A stretch of 64,000 bases of DNA from Isoetes taiwanensis. Lineage: Eukaryota > Streptophyta > Lycopodiopsida > Isoetales > Isoetaceae. Positions 10,786-24,258 of this stretch are shown here, piece after piece. Within the stretch, counting starts at the first letter, position 1; every line of letters starts with the position of its first letter. A program made the position numbers and the translations under genes. The notes under the pieces were generated by a model, which made no database searches, was not told where the DNA came from, and worked only from the letters and a program-made list of their open reading frames with translations. The stretch is from contig JAJEKV010000391.1 in NCBI GenBank assembly GCA_021234155.1, forward strand, positions 124,001 through 188,000, read 5' to 3'.

Positions 10786-11148
10786 TCATAGGAAGCAAAA
10801 AGTAACGGCATTGATTCCTCTGGCATTGTACCAATCTGCATATTTCTTGAGATGCTTCTGTTTGAATCCAAGCCACCCTAACAATTGCAAGACCACTGTT
10901 GCTACCTCTTTGCCATGACCTTTTTCATCAATTTGTGCTTGTTTTACATCAAAAACACCACTTTGAAGTAACAATGCAGCCCCTGAAAAGCTCCTGAGGG
11001 GTAGTATCCTTGAATGAATATGTAGCATTATAAATTTTGAAGCGGCGGATGGCAATCCCTGGTCGAACAAAGCACCCCGATGTAAGAGCAAAGGGGGGTG
11101 CATGGAATGCTCAGACACAAGCACAATAAATGAGAAAAGGGCTTTCAT
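10786..11148 (-). pseudogene. DUF829 / TMEM53-like gene fragment
   Basis: A 120-codon minus-strand frame whose C-terminal part reads [20 protein letters not shown] followed by ARGINAVTF, the conserved opening block of the DUF829 (TMEM53-like, alpha/beta-hydrolase fold) family. Family proteins are several hundred residues and continue with the hydrolase core; here the frame stops about three residues after AVTF, with no good splice donor. The preceding 75 residues are basic and Ser/Leu-rich, as in an organelle-targeting leader. I read this as the first exon of a decayed or truncated gene. Downstream minus-strand frames at 10613-10876 do not continue the family. Confidence 0.65.
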
Positions 11149-12829
11149 TATAAGCCCTTGGATCTTTTTGAATTAAAAGAGGGCTTTCTTTGTAAGCCCT
11201 GTGATCTTAACCATTGAGGAGGATGAAACAAAAATTGCACAAATTGCATGCAAAAACTTGGTGCACTCTAGATGTACTGATTAGTATGCCTCGTGCAATA
11301 CGCCCATGAAATCATATGAAAACCATGCCAAAAAGCGTATAAAATCACAAAAAAAACCCCCTGTTATAATGCTACATATTAGTCTTATGGTCTTTATCCC
11401 TCAATTTAAGAAAGTTATCAAAAAGTACTACAATGTTATTAATGTACTATGCTGAGAGTGTAAGTAAGAGCATATAGCATTTAAAGCATAGAATGTTCAT
11501 AGCTGCAAGATGATTGGCATAATGTGACGTTCCCTACTTTGTCTACGATGCTCCCATCATATCGGAAGGAAGGCGGAGTTCATCCCTTGGCGACCAAGGC
11601 GATAGAGGCCATCCACGACACCCATCTCTTGGCAAGGAATCGATGAGGAAGAATGGATGGGTCATTTGTCCAAATCTTCCCTCGGGACCGTCCCTATTTA
11701 ATAGGCGTAAATAAACATAAGCACATGACATCAGATACAAATAGAGCTACCTCAAAGGGTGGTCATACCATAGCATACATGTATAAGCATATCAACAACA
11801 TCATCAGCAAATGGAGATCCTAAAAGTGCTCTACTCTTCAAGCGAGGCTTTTTCGACTTTACGCAATTATAGTAACACAAATCCTCCAACACCTTTGGGC
11901 TTCAAGAATACCTACAAGGTCTTTGAAGCCACAGTTTTCTCACATCCTTTCTCTCATCATGAATTCGGTTCATGCAATTTGCCAGTTCTGTCGGATATCC
12001 CTTCGAGCCCAATTAGGTAACAAACATTGAATTTGGCACCTTTTTTTTTCTCTACTATCTATCGCCTTCAATTTGGCATATACTCCTCTCATTCCTTTCA
12101 ACTATTTCATCTAAGCCATTAGTTCCGTATATTCACATAATATTCCATGAACTACACAACGTCTCCTAAGGTATGCCCTTCGGGAAATCCAAAAACCACT
12201 AGCCTATCAACAAAGAAAGAAACATGCAGACCTGCCAAATCCAGAGCAGACCCACTAATGCTTCTACTAAGACAGAAAAACTAGTGGAATTGCAGGCTTG
12301 AGGCGCTTGTATAAGTTTTCAGAAATAAAAGAACAAGGTTCCCCAAGTCCCCAAAACTAGTAACATTCTGACTACAGTACATTCAAAGTATCAGAAGCTC
12401 TATACAACTTACTATTGGAAAAGCTAATCCTTCTCTTTAAGCAGTAATGATTCATTATGCAGACCATCAATATTAAAGCACGTAATTGTAAAGGTAACAA
12501 TGGTGAAAATGCTTGTGAACATGTCAACCCGTTAGATCCACAGGTCAGCATATCAAAATTAGAAGAAAGAACTCAAAACAAGAAAAGTCCTGTGATTTTT
12601 GTCCTTTGAGACAACCGATACAAAAATTTTCCCAATGTGCCTCAGGGTATATTCACGAGATGCCAATAAAAAAAACTAAATCTAAATATATACAGTTTCA
12701 TCCTTGAACAATCCCAATTATTGTTTGTGCATTTACTTTGAAATTGTATATTAGTCAAACCATTTTGTCCTTGATGGGACAATCATATCATAAAAGATAT
12801 GCATATATTTTGGTAAGATATTACTTATA
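11149..12829. other. Intergenic, no supported gene
   Basis: AT-rich. 11139-11205 contains two related GGGCTTTC...AAGCCCT phrases in tandem. Open segments at 11543-11740 and 11811-12020 have no recognisable features. Confidence 0.4.
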
Positions 12830-13693
12830 TTCTAAACAAGGTGCACCCTGGACTACCACAATCGTTTGATTTGTCGATTCTACGACTCAGATTGTATGTT
12901 GGGGCCCCTGGGCACCTCTCGTTTTTCTTATAATCATTTATGATTGGAGGCGCCTATGATTTTGAGATATGAAATATGATTTCGGCTAAGGTTTTGAGGA
13001 AATATCGAACCTCTATACGACTTTGCCTAAGATTTTAGAATATGAAATACGGGAGCTCGAACCTCTACCAAAATAATTCAATGTCCTAACTAAGACTACT
13101 ATATCCAATATATACAGCGAGCTAAAGCGATTATTTTTTATCTTGAATCTATGTTTTTTTTATAACAACTTATTCGATTGTTTTAGGGATATATGGTCTA
13201 TGGTTTTAGGAATTGTGATTTTTACATCCATATCAAATTCCCCTGAAACCCCCTGTTATTTTGCTACATATTCTAAACGAGGTGTACCTAGACTACCACA
13301 GTCATTGGATTCGTTGATTCTACGACCCAGATCGTCTGTTGGGGCCCCTGGGCACCTCTCGTTTTGCTTATAGTCATTTACGATTGGAGACGCCTATGAT
13401 TTTGAAATATGAAATACAATTTCGCCTAAGGTTTTGAGGGAATATCGAACCTTTATACGACTTTGCCTAAGATTTTAGAATATGGAATATGGGATCTCGA
13501 ATCTCTACCAAAATAATTAAATGTCCTAACTAAGACTACTTTAACCAATATACCTCGCTAATGCGATTATTTTATCTTGAATCTATGCTTTTTTTTTATA
13601 ACAACTTATTCAATTGTTTTATGGATATATGGTCTATGGTTTCAGGAATTGTGATTTTTACATCTATATCAAATCCCCCTGAAACCCCTTGTT
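12830..13693 (+). repeat. Tandem duplication of a 441-bp unit
   Basis: Copy 1 runs 12830-13270, copy 2 13271-13693. Shared landmarks at constant spacing include GGGGCCCCTGGGCACCTCTC, TATGATTTTGA, ATATCGAACCT and the end phrase CCCTGAAACCCC. Copies differ by scattered substitutions and small indels (roughly 90% identity by eye). The unit is non-coding. The LINE begins immediately after copy 2. Confidence 0.9.
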
Positions 13694-15395
13694 ATTTTGA
13701 GTAACAGTTGATGATGTGGGCGGAGGAAGCAGAAATATGGTCCCTCACACAGGCAGGATTTAGGTACTGGTGCTCTATTATTGATCGCATTTTCACTTTG
13801 CAGGCCTTGGTTGTGTTGACTTTGCTAAGGCTTTTCGACACTGTACCTCAGGACAAGTTGTGGAAAAAATTGAGGCAGTTGCGGGCCCCTATGGATTTGC
13901 AAAACATGATAGTTGTATGAGGCATATTCAGACCGACTGACACCGTCGGGACAACCTTTCATCAGTAGTATTGGGATCTGCCAAGGATGACCACTTTCTT
14001 CAACGCTGTTTGGTCTATATATTGATCAATTGGAAGGTTGGCTTGCTGAATATGGGGGAGATGGAGTGCCAAATTATTAGGCAGCCCATATACACTGACG
14101 ATGTGGAGCTCTTAGCCTATAGCCCAGAGGACATGCAATGCCATTTGGATGCTCTATAACTTTCTGCCGGGCCACTGCCATGTGGATTTATTTGGCCAAG
14201 GCTAAGGTGATGCACATCTCATCCTCGCTTTAGCCAAGGCCTCACTCCTTCACTTACCAAGGCCAAAATGTGGAAGTGGCACCCATCTATAGTATTTGAA
14301 AGTGGAGTTTCCTTCTACCACATACTGGGACACATCCATCAAGTTACACATGACGGGTTGGAATGCACTGTAGGCCATACAAAATATAGTGTATGATTGG
14401 GCCCATCAGTCACACTTGTTCAGGGCTTTGGTGCATGTTCTTCTATATGGGATCGAGGTTTGTGGCCCGGTTGTATTCCTCGCCACCTGGAATGACCTGG
14501 AGCAGGTACAGAAAGACTTCCTAGCTCAGGCACTTGGAAAATAGTCCATTGTCTCATATCAGATCCTTCTACATGGAACATGTTTTTGGCCTCTTTAAAG
14601 GGTCGTACTGGACCGTTGCATTATCTATTTTCAGAAAGTGGTCAGTATGGGTGACGTTTGTCTCCCAACCTTGCTTGTGATGTGGTATGGGCCTGCAATG
14701 CCTTAAACTTGCTGGAAGGAACAATTTCTCCCAATGGAATGCGCAGAAACACATGTGCATACAGGTCCAAACCGAAGAAGACCACCATTATTTGAGGCAT
14801 TACCTTGATGCTTGTTTTTTTAGAAAGCTTTGGGATACAGGTGCTCTGGAACAGGTCAAAAGGTCACATTATCAATCAGTTCTGTACTCATAAGAGGTCC
14901 ACAACACTACCTACATGCACATTTTTCCATGAAGAAGCGTAAACTAATAGTTCCAATTCGAACAGGTGCACATCGCCTCCGCAATAAAACATGCCGATGG
15001 ATTCAAGAGGCTACGTCAGTATTGCCAACTAGAAGTAATTGAGGATGAATATTACGCTTCTCAGAATTGCCCGGCCTACAACCATGTCCGGGCACTCCTA
15101 ACCGGCTACTTTACGGCCTCAATGGGGTGTAGAATCATAACTTCAGGAGATCATGGATGTGCACACTTAAATATGTTTTCTAGCATGGCTGAAATGTATC
15201 ATAATGTGTCATTGTACAATTTATCATCATGTTACTGCCAAGGTTCTTTCCTCAAAAATTCTTTGAGGCGAGGGTTTTTAAATCCTAAAATAATACATTT
15301 GTTGCTCTATCTGATTGGGCCCCATAGGCTTATTAGTCTCCGTGGGTGATAAAAATTCATTAAATTCAATTCAACTCAATCCAATTCTCTTTCTA
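13694..15395 (+). mobile_element. LINE (non-LTR retrotransposon), 5'-truncated copy 1
   Basis: Plus-strand remains of a LINE reverse transcriptase protein. 13831-13920 encodes FDTVPQDKLWKKLRQLRAP, matching the A(F)DTVPR..LW..L block of plant LINEs. 14087-14105 encodes Y-T-D-D-V, the YADD catalytic core, followed by a SPEDMQCHLDAL segment. 14440-14520 resembles the LLYG.E.WGP block. 15020-15095 encodes a Cys-rich tail with IEDEYYASQNCPAYNHVR, a zinc-knuckle-like end. Segments are in different frames with stops. The 3' end is a TTCAATTCAACTCAATCCAA-type tail running into a CT-rich tract. The same 3' half recurs at 17425-18604. Confidence 0.85.
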
Positions 15396-15450
15396 CTCTT
15401 CTCTCTCTTATTTCTCTAGTGTCTCTCTATCGGTATATCCCCTCCCCTTC

Positions 15451-15452
<2 letters not shown>

Positions 15453-15496
<44 letters not shown>
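15453..15496. repeat. (CT)n microsatellite 1
   Basis: Pure CT run of about 44 bp, right after the CT-rich 3' end of LINE copy 1. Confidence 0.98.
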
Positions 15497-15500
<4 letters not shown>

Positions 15501-15669
15501 GTTAGTCCACTTTCGTCACAGCTGATGAGGTCTCGTGTTGAACCTCACTGGGATCTTGGCATCCTAGGACCTTTGGCCCTGTGTGGTATCCTTCAGGGGT
15601 GGTGCTCCTTGAAGAGGGGGCGTCATGTATGTCCTAAAGGATCTTTGGCTTGTGCTCTGACGTAAAATA

Positions 15670-15671
<2 letters not shown>

Positions 15672-15755
<84 letters not shown>

Positions 15756-15756
15756 G
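15672..15756. repeat. (CT)n microsatellite 2
   Basis: Nearly perfect CT run of about 80 bp with one slip near its end. The Arg-Glu frame on the opposite strand is a product of this repeat and is not a gene. Confidence 0.98.
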
Positions 15757-17278
<1,522 letters not shown>

Positions 17279-17424
17279 GTTCCCCTCCCCATTTATCTCT
17301 TTATTCTATTCTCTATGCTCTCTCTGTCTCTCTTCTCCGTTTATCTCACCATTTGCTATATTATATCTCTTCTCTCTAAAGTATCTCCTCTCTCTATTCT
17401 CTATTATTTATATTCTTCCCAACT

Positions 17425-18604
17425 GTCATACTTATTCAGGGTTTTGGTGGAACATGTTCTTTTATACGAGGTCAACGTCTGGGGCCCAAATATATCGGCC
17501 ACCTGGAATAACCTGGGGCAGGTACAGAAAGCCTTTGTCGCTTGGGCACTTGGGGCAAATCCACAGTCCTATATCATATTCTTCTACAAGAGACATGTTT
17601 TTTTATCTCTGAAGAGGGTCGCACACAACTGACACGTTATTTACTTTCAAAAGTAGTCAATATGGGCTATGATCGCTTATACAAACCTTGCTTATACTAT
17701 AGCTACAGGTCTGCAGCGCCCCAAAGCCTGCTGAAAGGAAAGACGAGCTCAATGGTTCTCACGACAGAATGTACAACAACACAGGTGCATACATGTAGAA
17801 ACTGAGAAGGATCACCATCACTTACGACAGTACCTTGGGACTTCTTTCCTCAATAAGGTTTGGGATGCTAGTGCCCCGGCGCATGTTAAGATGACACACT
17901 ACCAGCACCAAATCAATTCCTTGCTTACAGGGGTCCACAATGTCATCTCCCTGCACATTTTTCCATAACGAAGTGGAGATTGATAGCATCAATTCGCATA
18001 GGTGCACATTGCCTCCGAATTGAGACAGTCAGATGGGTCTGGGAGCACCATCAAAAGAGGTAAACCTTGCATTGTTGAACCAATAACCATCTTTCCACTA
18101 ACCTAGCCTCCTCCATCCCTCGGGACCAACAAAGGGTAGTACATGAATATTCACCTGTTGTCCATCGTGTGAGGACATGATTTGTCAGTATTGCCAACAA
18201 GGCACCATTGAGGACAAATGTCACGCTCTTCAGAACTGTCTGGCATTCACCTATGTAGAGAGCCTGTTATCTTGAGTTGGTCCTACCTAACCGGTACCCG
18301 CTCCATATGTTCTTTGGACGACATGACTTCAGTGGGTTTGTTGGGATATTATCTCTAGGAGATCATGGATGACCACACTCTGCTATGTCCTCAAATACTG
18401 GACCGAAATTGAAAGTACCGTAATGTATCATTGTACAGTTTCTCAGCATACCTATTATTATCAAGATGTTTCCCTCGAAAACGCTTCAGGATGCGGTTTC
18501 TAAATCCTGATAGTAATCGATTTGATATACTCTTCTTCATTGATTCCATAGGCCATTGGTCTCTACAAACGATAAAAAATCATTCAATTCAATTTAGTTC
18601 TCTA
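17425..18604 (+). mobile_element. LINE, 5'-truncated copy 2 of the same family
   Basis: Starts within the C-terminal half of the LINE protein: 17430-17590 encodes an LLYEVNVWGP block and parallels 14400-14560 of copy 1 over most positions. 18182-18241 encodes CQYC...IEDKCHALQNC, the same Cys/His tail as copy 1 in a better preserved form. The 3' UTR (18550-18604) ends in GATAAAAAATCATTCAATTC, aligning with 15349-15385 of copy 1. 5' truncation and a simple-sequence tail are normal for LINE insertions. Disabled by stops and frame changes. Confidence 0.85.
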
Positions 18605-18650
18605 TCTCCCCCTCCCTCCCTCCCTCCCTCCCCCTCCCTCCCTCCCTCTC
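18605..18650. repeat. (CCCT)n tail of LINE copy 2
   Basis: Imperfect CCCTCC/CCCT array directly after the conserved LINE 3' end. In copy 1 the same position is followed by CT-rich sequence, so the LINE seems to end at or create pyrimidine microsatellites. Confidence 0.9.
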
Positions 18651-19426
18651 AAAACATGGAAGTTTGAGTCGTCTTTCTAAAGATCAAGAGAGAAATTACC
18701 ATAAGCCTGACAACTATGATCGTGTGCCACTTGCTTTTTAAGCAATTCCCCTCCAAACTGACTTTGCAAGATAATGCTTCTTGGTGTAAGCGTTTTGACC
18801 CGATCCACGTATCAATCTTGTTAATTTGGGATTTTCCGATTTGGCAAAAAATGTTTCTGGATTTTTTTAAAGCTAATTTTTCTTTGGTTTTGAGGTTTTT
18901 GGAAGCCAGTAAAGGTTTATAGATTTCCAAAAATCGGGATTTGTTTTTCAGCAAGACTAAATTTTTTTCTAAGTTTCAAAGTTTTCTTCTTTCTGCTACA
19001 TTTGGGGGCATGGCCACAAATCTTTCTAGTAGATAGGTATGCAAATGGATGTGCATATGAAATCGACGGATCCGTGTTCTGATTTTGACCAGCTCTTGGC
19101 ATTCCGAAGGTGTGATTGGGAAGAAATATCCAGATCTCTGGCCCCTCCAGTCTTAGTTTTATGCAAAGCCCAAGGGATCTAACCATTTGCAGAGGCACCT
19201 ATACTCGATTTTATTAGAGGCCCCTGATATAGCTGCAATTTGTTTTATTATATAAAAGTTTTAACATGAATTCATGTGTAGCGGTTCTTTTGCATATGCA
19301 GCTGTATGGCCATCTGTAGTATATACCTTCAATTTGTTTCTGCTACATCTTTATTGCATTAGCTAAGCATGGACGTAAGCATTCATTCGGTCTTACGTGA
19401 TGTATCTTTGAAAATTTTTATTGTAG
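18651..19426. other. No supported gene
   Basis: AT-rich stretch ahead of the exon at 19427. It may be intron of that gene; no upstream exon could be identified. Confidence 0.35.
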
Positions 19427-19568
19427 GCATATAGCTATGGGCTTGATGATTACATCAATCTGGAGTATATGCTTGAAGTTGTGGAGCAGAAGAAGCAACT
19501 CACTATAATTGAAGATGCAAAGGCTGGATATTATTGCATTGCAGAGAGCATCTTGAAATATATCAATG
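19427..19568 (+). CDS. Isolated internal exon, unknown gene
   Basis: 142 bp with an acceptor (TTATTGTAG|GCATAT) and a strong donor (CAATG|GTAAGG). It is open in one frame as 47 codons plus one base, encoding AYSYGLDDYINLEYMLEVVE and continuing KKQLTIIEDAKAGYYCIAES. The composition is that of a soluble helical protein. I do not recognise the family. No upstream or downstream exon in matching phase could be placed with confidence, so this may be the remnant of a larger gene or a captured exon. Confidence 0.5.
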
Positions 19569-19903
19569 GTAAGGATTCCTATTGTGTTGTTTCTATCAAT
19601 GAATTCTTTATTGAAGAATAGAAACACCGGTGGAGCGATTAAACATACCCTATTTTGTTTTAAGGCAGATTTTGGGGTCGTCGAGTTTGAGAGTGTGGAC
19701 TCACGTTTATTTGCCCAATGCGGCATTTATAACTATTCTCATCCTTATTTAGTAGTTTAATTCTTTACCGATTTCCATTGGCCAAGCAAAGTCAACAAAT
19801 GTGACCAAGGTCATAGCGGTATCTTTTTCCTTTCATTGGATTGTATTTTGGCGACCAAATCTGACTTCAAACATTTTTGTGGAAAGTTGAGCACTCAAGT
19901 GTG

Positions 19904-20120
19904 GCTTTAACGTTTCTACATGGGTTGACAATCATTTTGGCTGAAACTTCAGATTCATGATGTGATATTTTAGCGGGTATAGTTTCTTTTTCTATACATG
20001 TCATAGTTTCTTTTTCATGCATGTCAGCTTTAACATTTCTACATGGGTTGACAATCATTTAGGCTGAAATTTATGATCCATAGATAATATTTTAGCAGAC
20101 ATAGTTTCTTCTTCTATGCA
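19904..20120 (+). repeat. Tandem duplication of a 123-bp unit
   Basis: GCTTTAACGTTTCTACATGG at 19904 and its variant at 20027 start two copies sharing GGGTTGACAATCATTT, AATATTTTAGC and ATAGTTTCTTTTTCTATACA. A second repeated phrase (ATTTCCATTGGCCAAGCAAA) occurs at about 19768 and 20550. Non-coding. Confidence 0.8.
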
Positions 20121-20817
20121 TGTATTGTGCTATATGATTTTTTTTACCAGATGTTAATTGTTCTATTGGTATTTTTGGTAAAGAAAGTATGTCAATCAGG
20201 TTAAACATGCTCACTTCTTATGCCTCATATTTGGAATGGATTTTAAGAGTGTTACATAAGATACATATAATAAGCCAGGTATCATCAACATTTGTGCACA
20301 ATATTTTTTCTTGATGTTGGACTATAGATATTAGAGCTCCTCAAGCTATTATTTGGCAATCGACTTCATGGATTCATACATTTTTATGGTTTGACAACGA
20401 TAAATTCTACTTTCTTTGATTGACATCCACTTCATCTAAGAATACAGCTCGAAAGCAATGTGTAGAGCAATGTAGCAGGATTGTCTCATATGGTGAAACA
20501 CATCTGGGCAGCTTTTCCAACTAATTGATCTATGCCCTCATCAACCTGGCCATCATTTCCATTGGTCAAGCAAAGTCAGCAGACATGAGCAAGTGCACAT
20601 ATTTCCAGGCCATCCTAATGTTCTTTGCATCTTTTCACCTTATCATATATTTCAAATGAGCTTTTCACAAGTTTCAACAAGAAATTTTAAATTTATAAAG
20701 TGATATGTTGGGCTCCATCTGACTAGGATAAACAAAACATTCACGAGAAGGATTCAGTCATTCGAACCATTTCTTATTTGTTGCCATCTCGATACAGGGC
20801 CATTTGGTAAATGATAT

Positions 20818-21201
20818 GTGCGAAAAGGACCAAATTTACAAGAGATCCGTCCTTTATCTTATGTCAAAAAGATCAAGGCTCTCTTAGATACAAAGAAAGT
20901 CGGTGTTCAAAGCCTAATCATTCAAGTCATAATTCATTTCATCTTTGCCGGGACAAATTATGCGTATATCACGGATATGGCTATGGAAGTCCTTTCTTTG
21001 AGGATGGGGCTGGTCACCATTTTTTCTTTCTATGCTCTGGCCCAAGCATTCTTTGTTGGAATTAGGGGTTTTAATTTCCCACCTTTCCTTCTGTTTCTTG
21101 GGTTTGTTGGACAAGCGAAAAAATTTTTTAGGAGGAGGACCAGGAATGAATATGTAGCAAATCTTAGGCTAATAGTTATGCAAAAAGAAAATTGCCCATG
21201 A
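20818..21201 (+). CDS. Unassigned 127-codon open frame
   Basis: An open frame with a basic start and a hydrophobic middle: two possible membrane segments, about residues 38-56 and 72-96, then an Arg/Lys cluster (KKFFRRRTRNE). No family recognised. The first codons overlap an alternative frame. It lies about 1.2 kb downstream of the exon at 19427-19568, but no splice link could be shown. It could equally be chance coding in a decayed repeat. Confidence 0.25.
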   Translation: MRKGPNLQEIRPLSYVKKIKALLDTKKVGVQSLIIQVIIHFIFAGTNYAYITDMAMEVLSLRMGLVTIFSFYALAQAFFVGIRGFNFPPFLLFLGFVGQAKKFFRRRTRNEYVANLRLIVMQKENCP

Positions 21202-23199
21202 TTGTTCGGTAATTAGCCGAGCAGCAAGGGTCACCTGTCTTGTATATGGGAACAACTCAGCTAGTGGTCCATGGTGGAGAAAAGCCTTTATGTAATGTCC
21301 TATTGAAAATTGTCATTAGGATGGGCACTATTGATGGACTTGTTAACCAATGTCTCAGAATGACTAGTCTTGGGGACGTATCTGTCTTGGGTGAGGTTAA
21401 GCCAACATACAATGAGGTCCCCTTCAATTGCGCACTGTAATGCAATATAGCCCCTCTCACCAGTGCATCTGCGACTGTGATGATGACAATGCATGGGTAC
21501 GTAGTTGGAGCATTGAACACCATGATGGGTTGCCGTAGCAATGTGTATAGGAGCATGAAACTCCATACAGGAGATGATCAGGGCCTGGAGCCACCCCATG
21601 AGGTTCTCCCCTGCTTCCTCATGGAGGCTGAGACCATGACATTGTGGCTCTTGTGCCTCTACTCCTGTTGGTCTCTGACCTGTGGCAATGTTTACTCTTT
21701 CAACAGGTGTTATCTATTGTCTATGAGGTGCGAGTTGTTGTTTGTGATGGGGATGAAACGATACATGTTGTCGTGGCAGAGTCAGATATTTAAACACGAG
21801 CAGCAGTCGCAATAGGTGGAGTAGTCTTCACCCCCCGAAGCTAAGAGCTTAGCACTCACCGAAATAGTCCTTGGCTTGCCAATTCACTCATGCAATTCTG
21901 CAGTTGCTCATGAGCATTTACATGGAGGTCTTTACCATGCTGAGCGACTGCTACCCATGGATCTTTCATATCGCGGTTCTGAGGTAACTGTAGTGTTACC
22001 TCATATAAATATATGATGGCCTGCTTATAGACCATCATGTAAATATATGTTTTATGGCATCTTAGGATAACCACCATATGACATAGCTAAACCATGAAAA
22101 CCGCTTTGTATAAGGAGATGAACCAAGTTGTGAAAAGCAACATCGGCCATCCATCCTAGCCACCAAAACCTATGTGAACATCGATTCATGTGCATCTGAA
22201 GTGCAAAAGCTATTTAAGCACCAAGCATCCATGAAATGGTAGTATAGGAGCATGTTTGCCTACCGAAACAGCTACCTTCAAGGTTTTTTAGGAAAAAAAT
22301 ATCCATATAGCATGCATGCCAGGGTTTTGCAGGATTACAACAATTTGGGATTGCCAGAGAATCTGCATCCAGAACACAGTTCCCATATACGAATGTTTGA
22401 GCATCTAAGCAGCTACATCAAGGCTCCAAATCGTCCGAGACATATCACTCTACATTGAAAATATGATTCAGGGCAGTGATTCACAATACTAGGTTCCTGT
22501 ATTTTTAGCACTACTATTATCTGCCTTTATTCTGGCCGTTGCAGCACAACAACCCCGTAAGTAAGCTTATTTCAAGGCTGAGTTAATTCCCTTTGTGTAG
22601 GGTCACCATGTTTCGCGCACTTAAGAGGCAAACTCTTGTAAGTCGAGGTACATTCGCGCGCTTAGGCATCCGCCAGGTGTGTTGGATACCTAATGTCTTG
22701 GACTGCAACATTGTAGAACAAAATTTCATCAGAATCCCTAAAAATTAGAAGTTATAGCATCATGAGCTTGGGGGGGGGGTCCACGGTCCTGCCCGTTATT
22801 TTAATAGCCCCATTCACGTATACCCGAGCACCGCCATCGCCGGACTTATGGGCCAGCGTGAAGATGTCGAGTGTGCCACGACCGCCACTTAACATTATAT
22901 TAGTCCATCAATCTCCACGGCCAGGGAGCGGTGCATCAATCTGACTTCACGCTTACATCGTTTTCGCCATGCCGAGGCTCCTTACGTCCTAAAGTTGCCG
23001 GCTATACGTGCCCTAAAGTAGCGGATACCGTCCCCAATTTTCAGCCTACCTCCATAAACCCTTCCTAATTCTTTGTCGATTAAGCCCCTAAGCGGCTCCG
23101 GCCGTCTCTGCTCCACCGATTGGATGAATTTGGCCTTTAAAGCGAGGATTTTTGAAAACGGGATGTCAAACGCGCCCGGACCCATCATTCCCTTCTTCC
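21202..23199. other. No supported gene
   Basis: Overlapping frames on both strands at 21240-21815, and one at 22252-22458, lack domains or splice partners. A G9 run sits at about 22771-22779. GC content rises from 22780, leading into a possible promoter. Confidence 0.35.
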
Positions 23200-23555
23200 T
23201 TTAAATTTGGAGTTCATTGTCTCCCTGCGACATCCGAAGTATTATTCATTAGCCCTCGAAGCGCCACAGGTAAGCGTCGGCTTCTGTTGTCTTCTTCAAC
23301 TTAATTTGGATGTTTTGGGGCTAGACTAAATGTGTTTTCTTGCATTAACATAGCAGGCACATCGGTTATTATGGATCAAGCACGAAGGACAAGCTTCCTT
23401 GGAAGTGGGCCGACCTAGGACACTGCCAGGTCCGGAAGGAGGGGGGCTCCGTCGCCTGGGAAACAACCTCGCAGACCTCCCAGCAATCATCCCAGCCCCA
23501 GCAGCTCCACAACATAAACAACTCCCAACTTTTTTTCAATTCGCAACTGTCTTGT
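23200..23555 (+). pseudogene. Possible promoter-proximal gene remnant
   Basis: A GC-rich leader ends at a good donor (CACAG|GTAAGC). An 87-bp intron (23270-23356) with acceptor CATAGCAG follows, then an ATG at 23371. The first 12 codons (MDQARRTSFLGS) are followed by a stop a few codons later; after a one-base shift the frame opens again as a Pro-rich segment (PAIIPAPAAPQHKQ). This looks like the start of a small gene with a frameshift, but no family is recognised and the protein evidence is weak. Confidence 0.3.
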
Positions 23556-24258
23556 TACACCGGCGGAGGTGACCCGTGCTGTAGATTCCTCCCTCCATGT
23601 TGAGGTGTCTCCAGAGAGTCTCAGGTTGAAAGGGCCTACTACGATCTGGGGACTTAATCCCTTTGCCAGTTGTAGTTACTGAAGAAGATAGCATCCTCTA
23701 CCAAAGCCCTGTGCAACCTTGAATGCTTCCATCCACATCTGCATGGCCACCACTGGACGATCATCTTTCTCCCTTTTTTTTGAATGTGATTGTGGCCTCT
23801 ATGTCCCTTCCCCCTCTTTTAATCTTGATCTGGAATGTGGCATGCGTGCCAAGAGTTTTTGTGATAGGCCTAAGTGCCATCCTGTGTGGCATCCCTCGGA
23901 CTTTTTGTGAATGAAAATGAGTTAATGAAACTTTAGTTTTGTCCTAACACTTGCCTTAATGAAACTTGGTTTTGTCTTAACACATTTGTTATATATAATG
24001 TTTGTGTATGTGTAGTGAGCATGATCTGAATGGCACAGAACTTAAGAGGTTGGGCAGGCTCCAGTTAATTGATCACCAATGTTTGTTGTATTATACATCC
24101 AGAAATATGGTCCTGATGAGTTAACAAATATATCAAACGTAGTAAACAATGCAATGGATTTAGGGTTGAATGGAAGATGCCTTAGTTGTCCATGGTCACC
24201 AATCATCTTCTTGGGATACTGCCATATGCAAATATTAGTATTGTATCACAAATACCAG
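23556..24258. other. No supported gene
   Basis: AT-rich sequence with two overlapping short frames at 23719-23914 that are shifted readings of each other. No domains. Confidence 0.4.

Noticed and set aside
21240-21599. Overlapping frames of 66-99 codons on both strands
   Set aside because: Three competing readings over one stretch with no domain or splice support.
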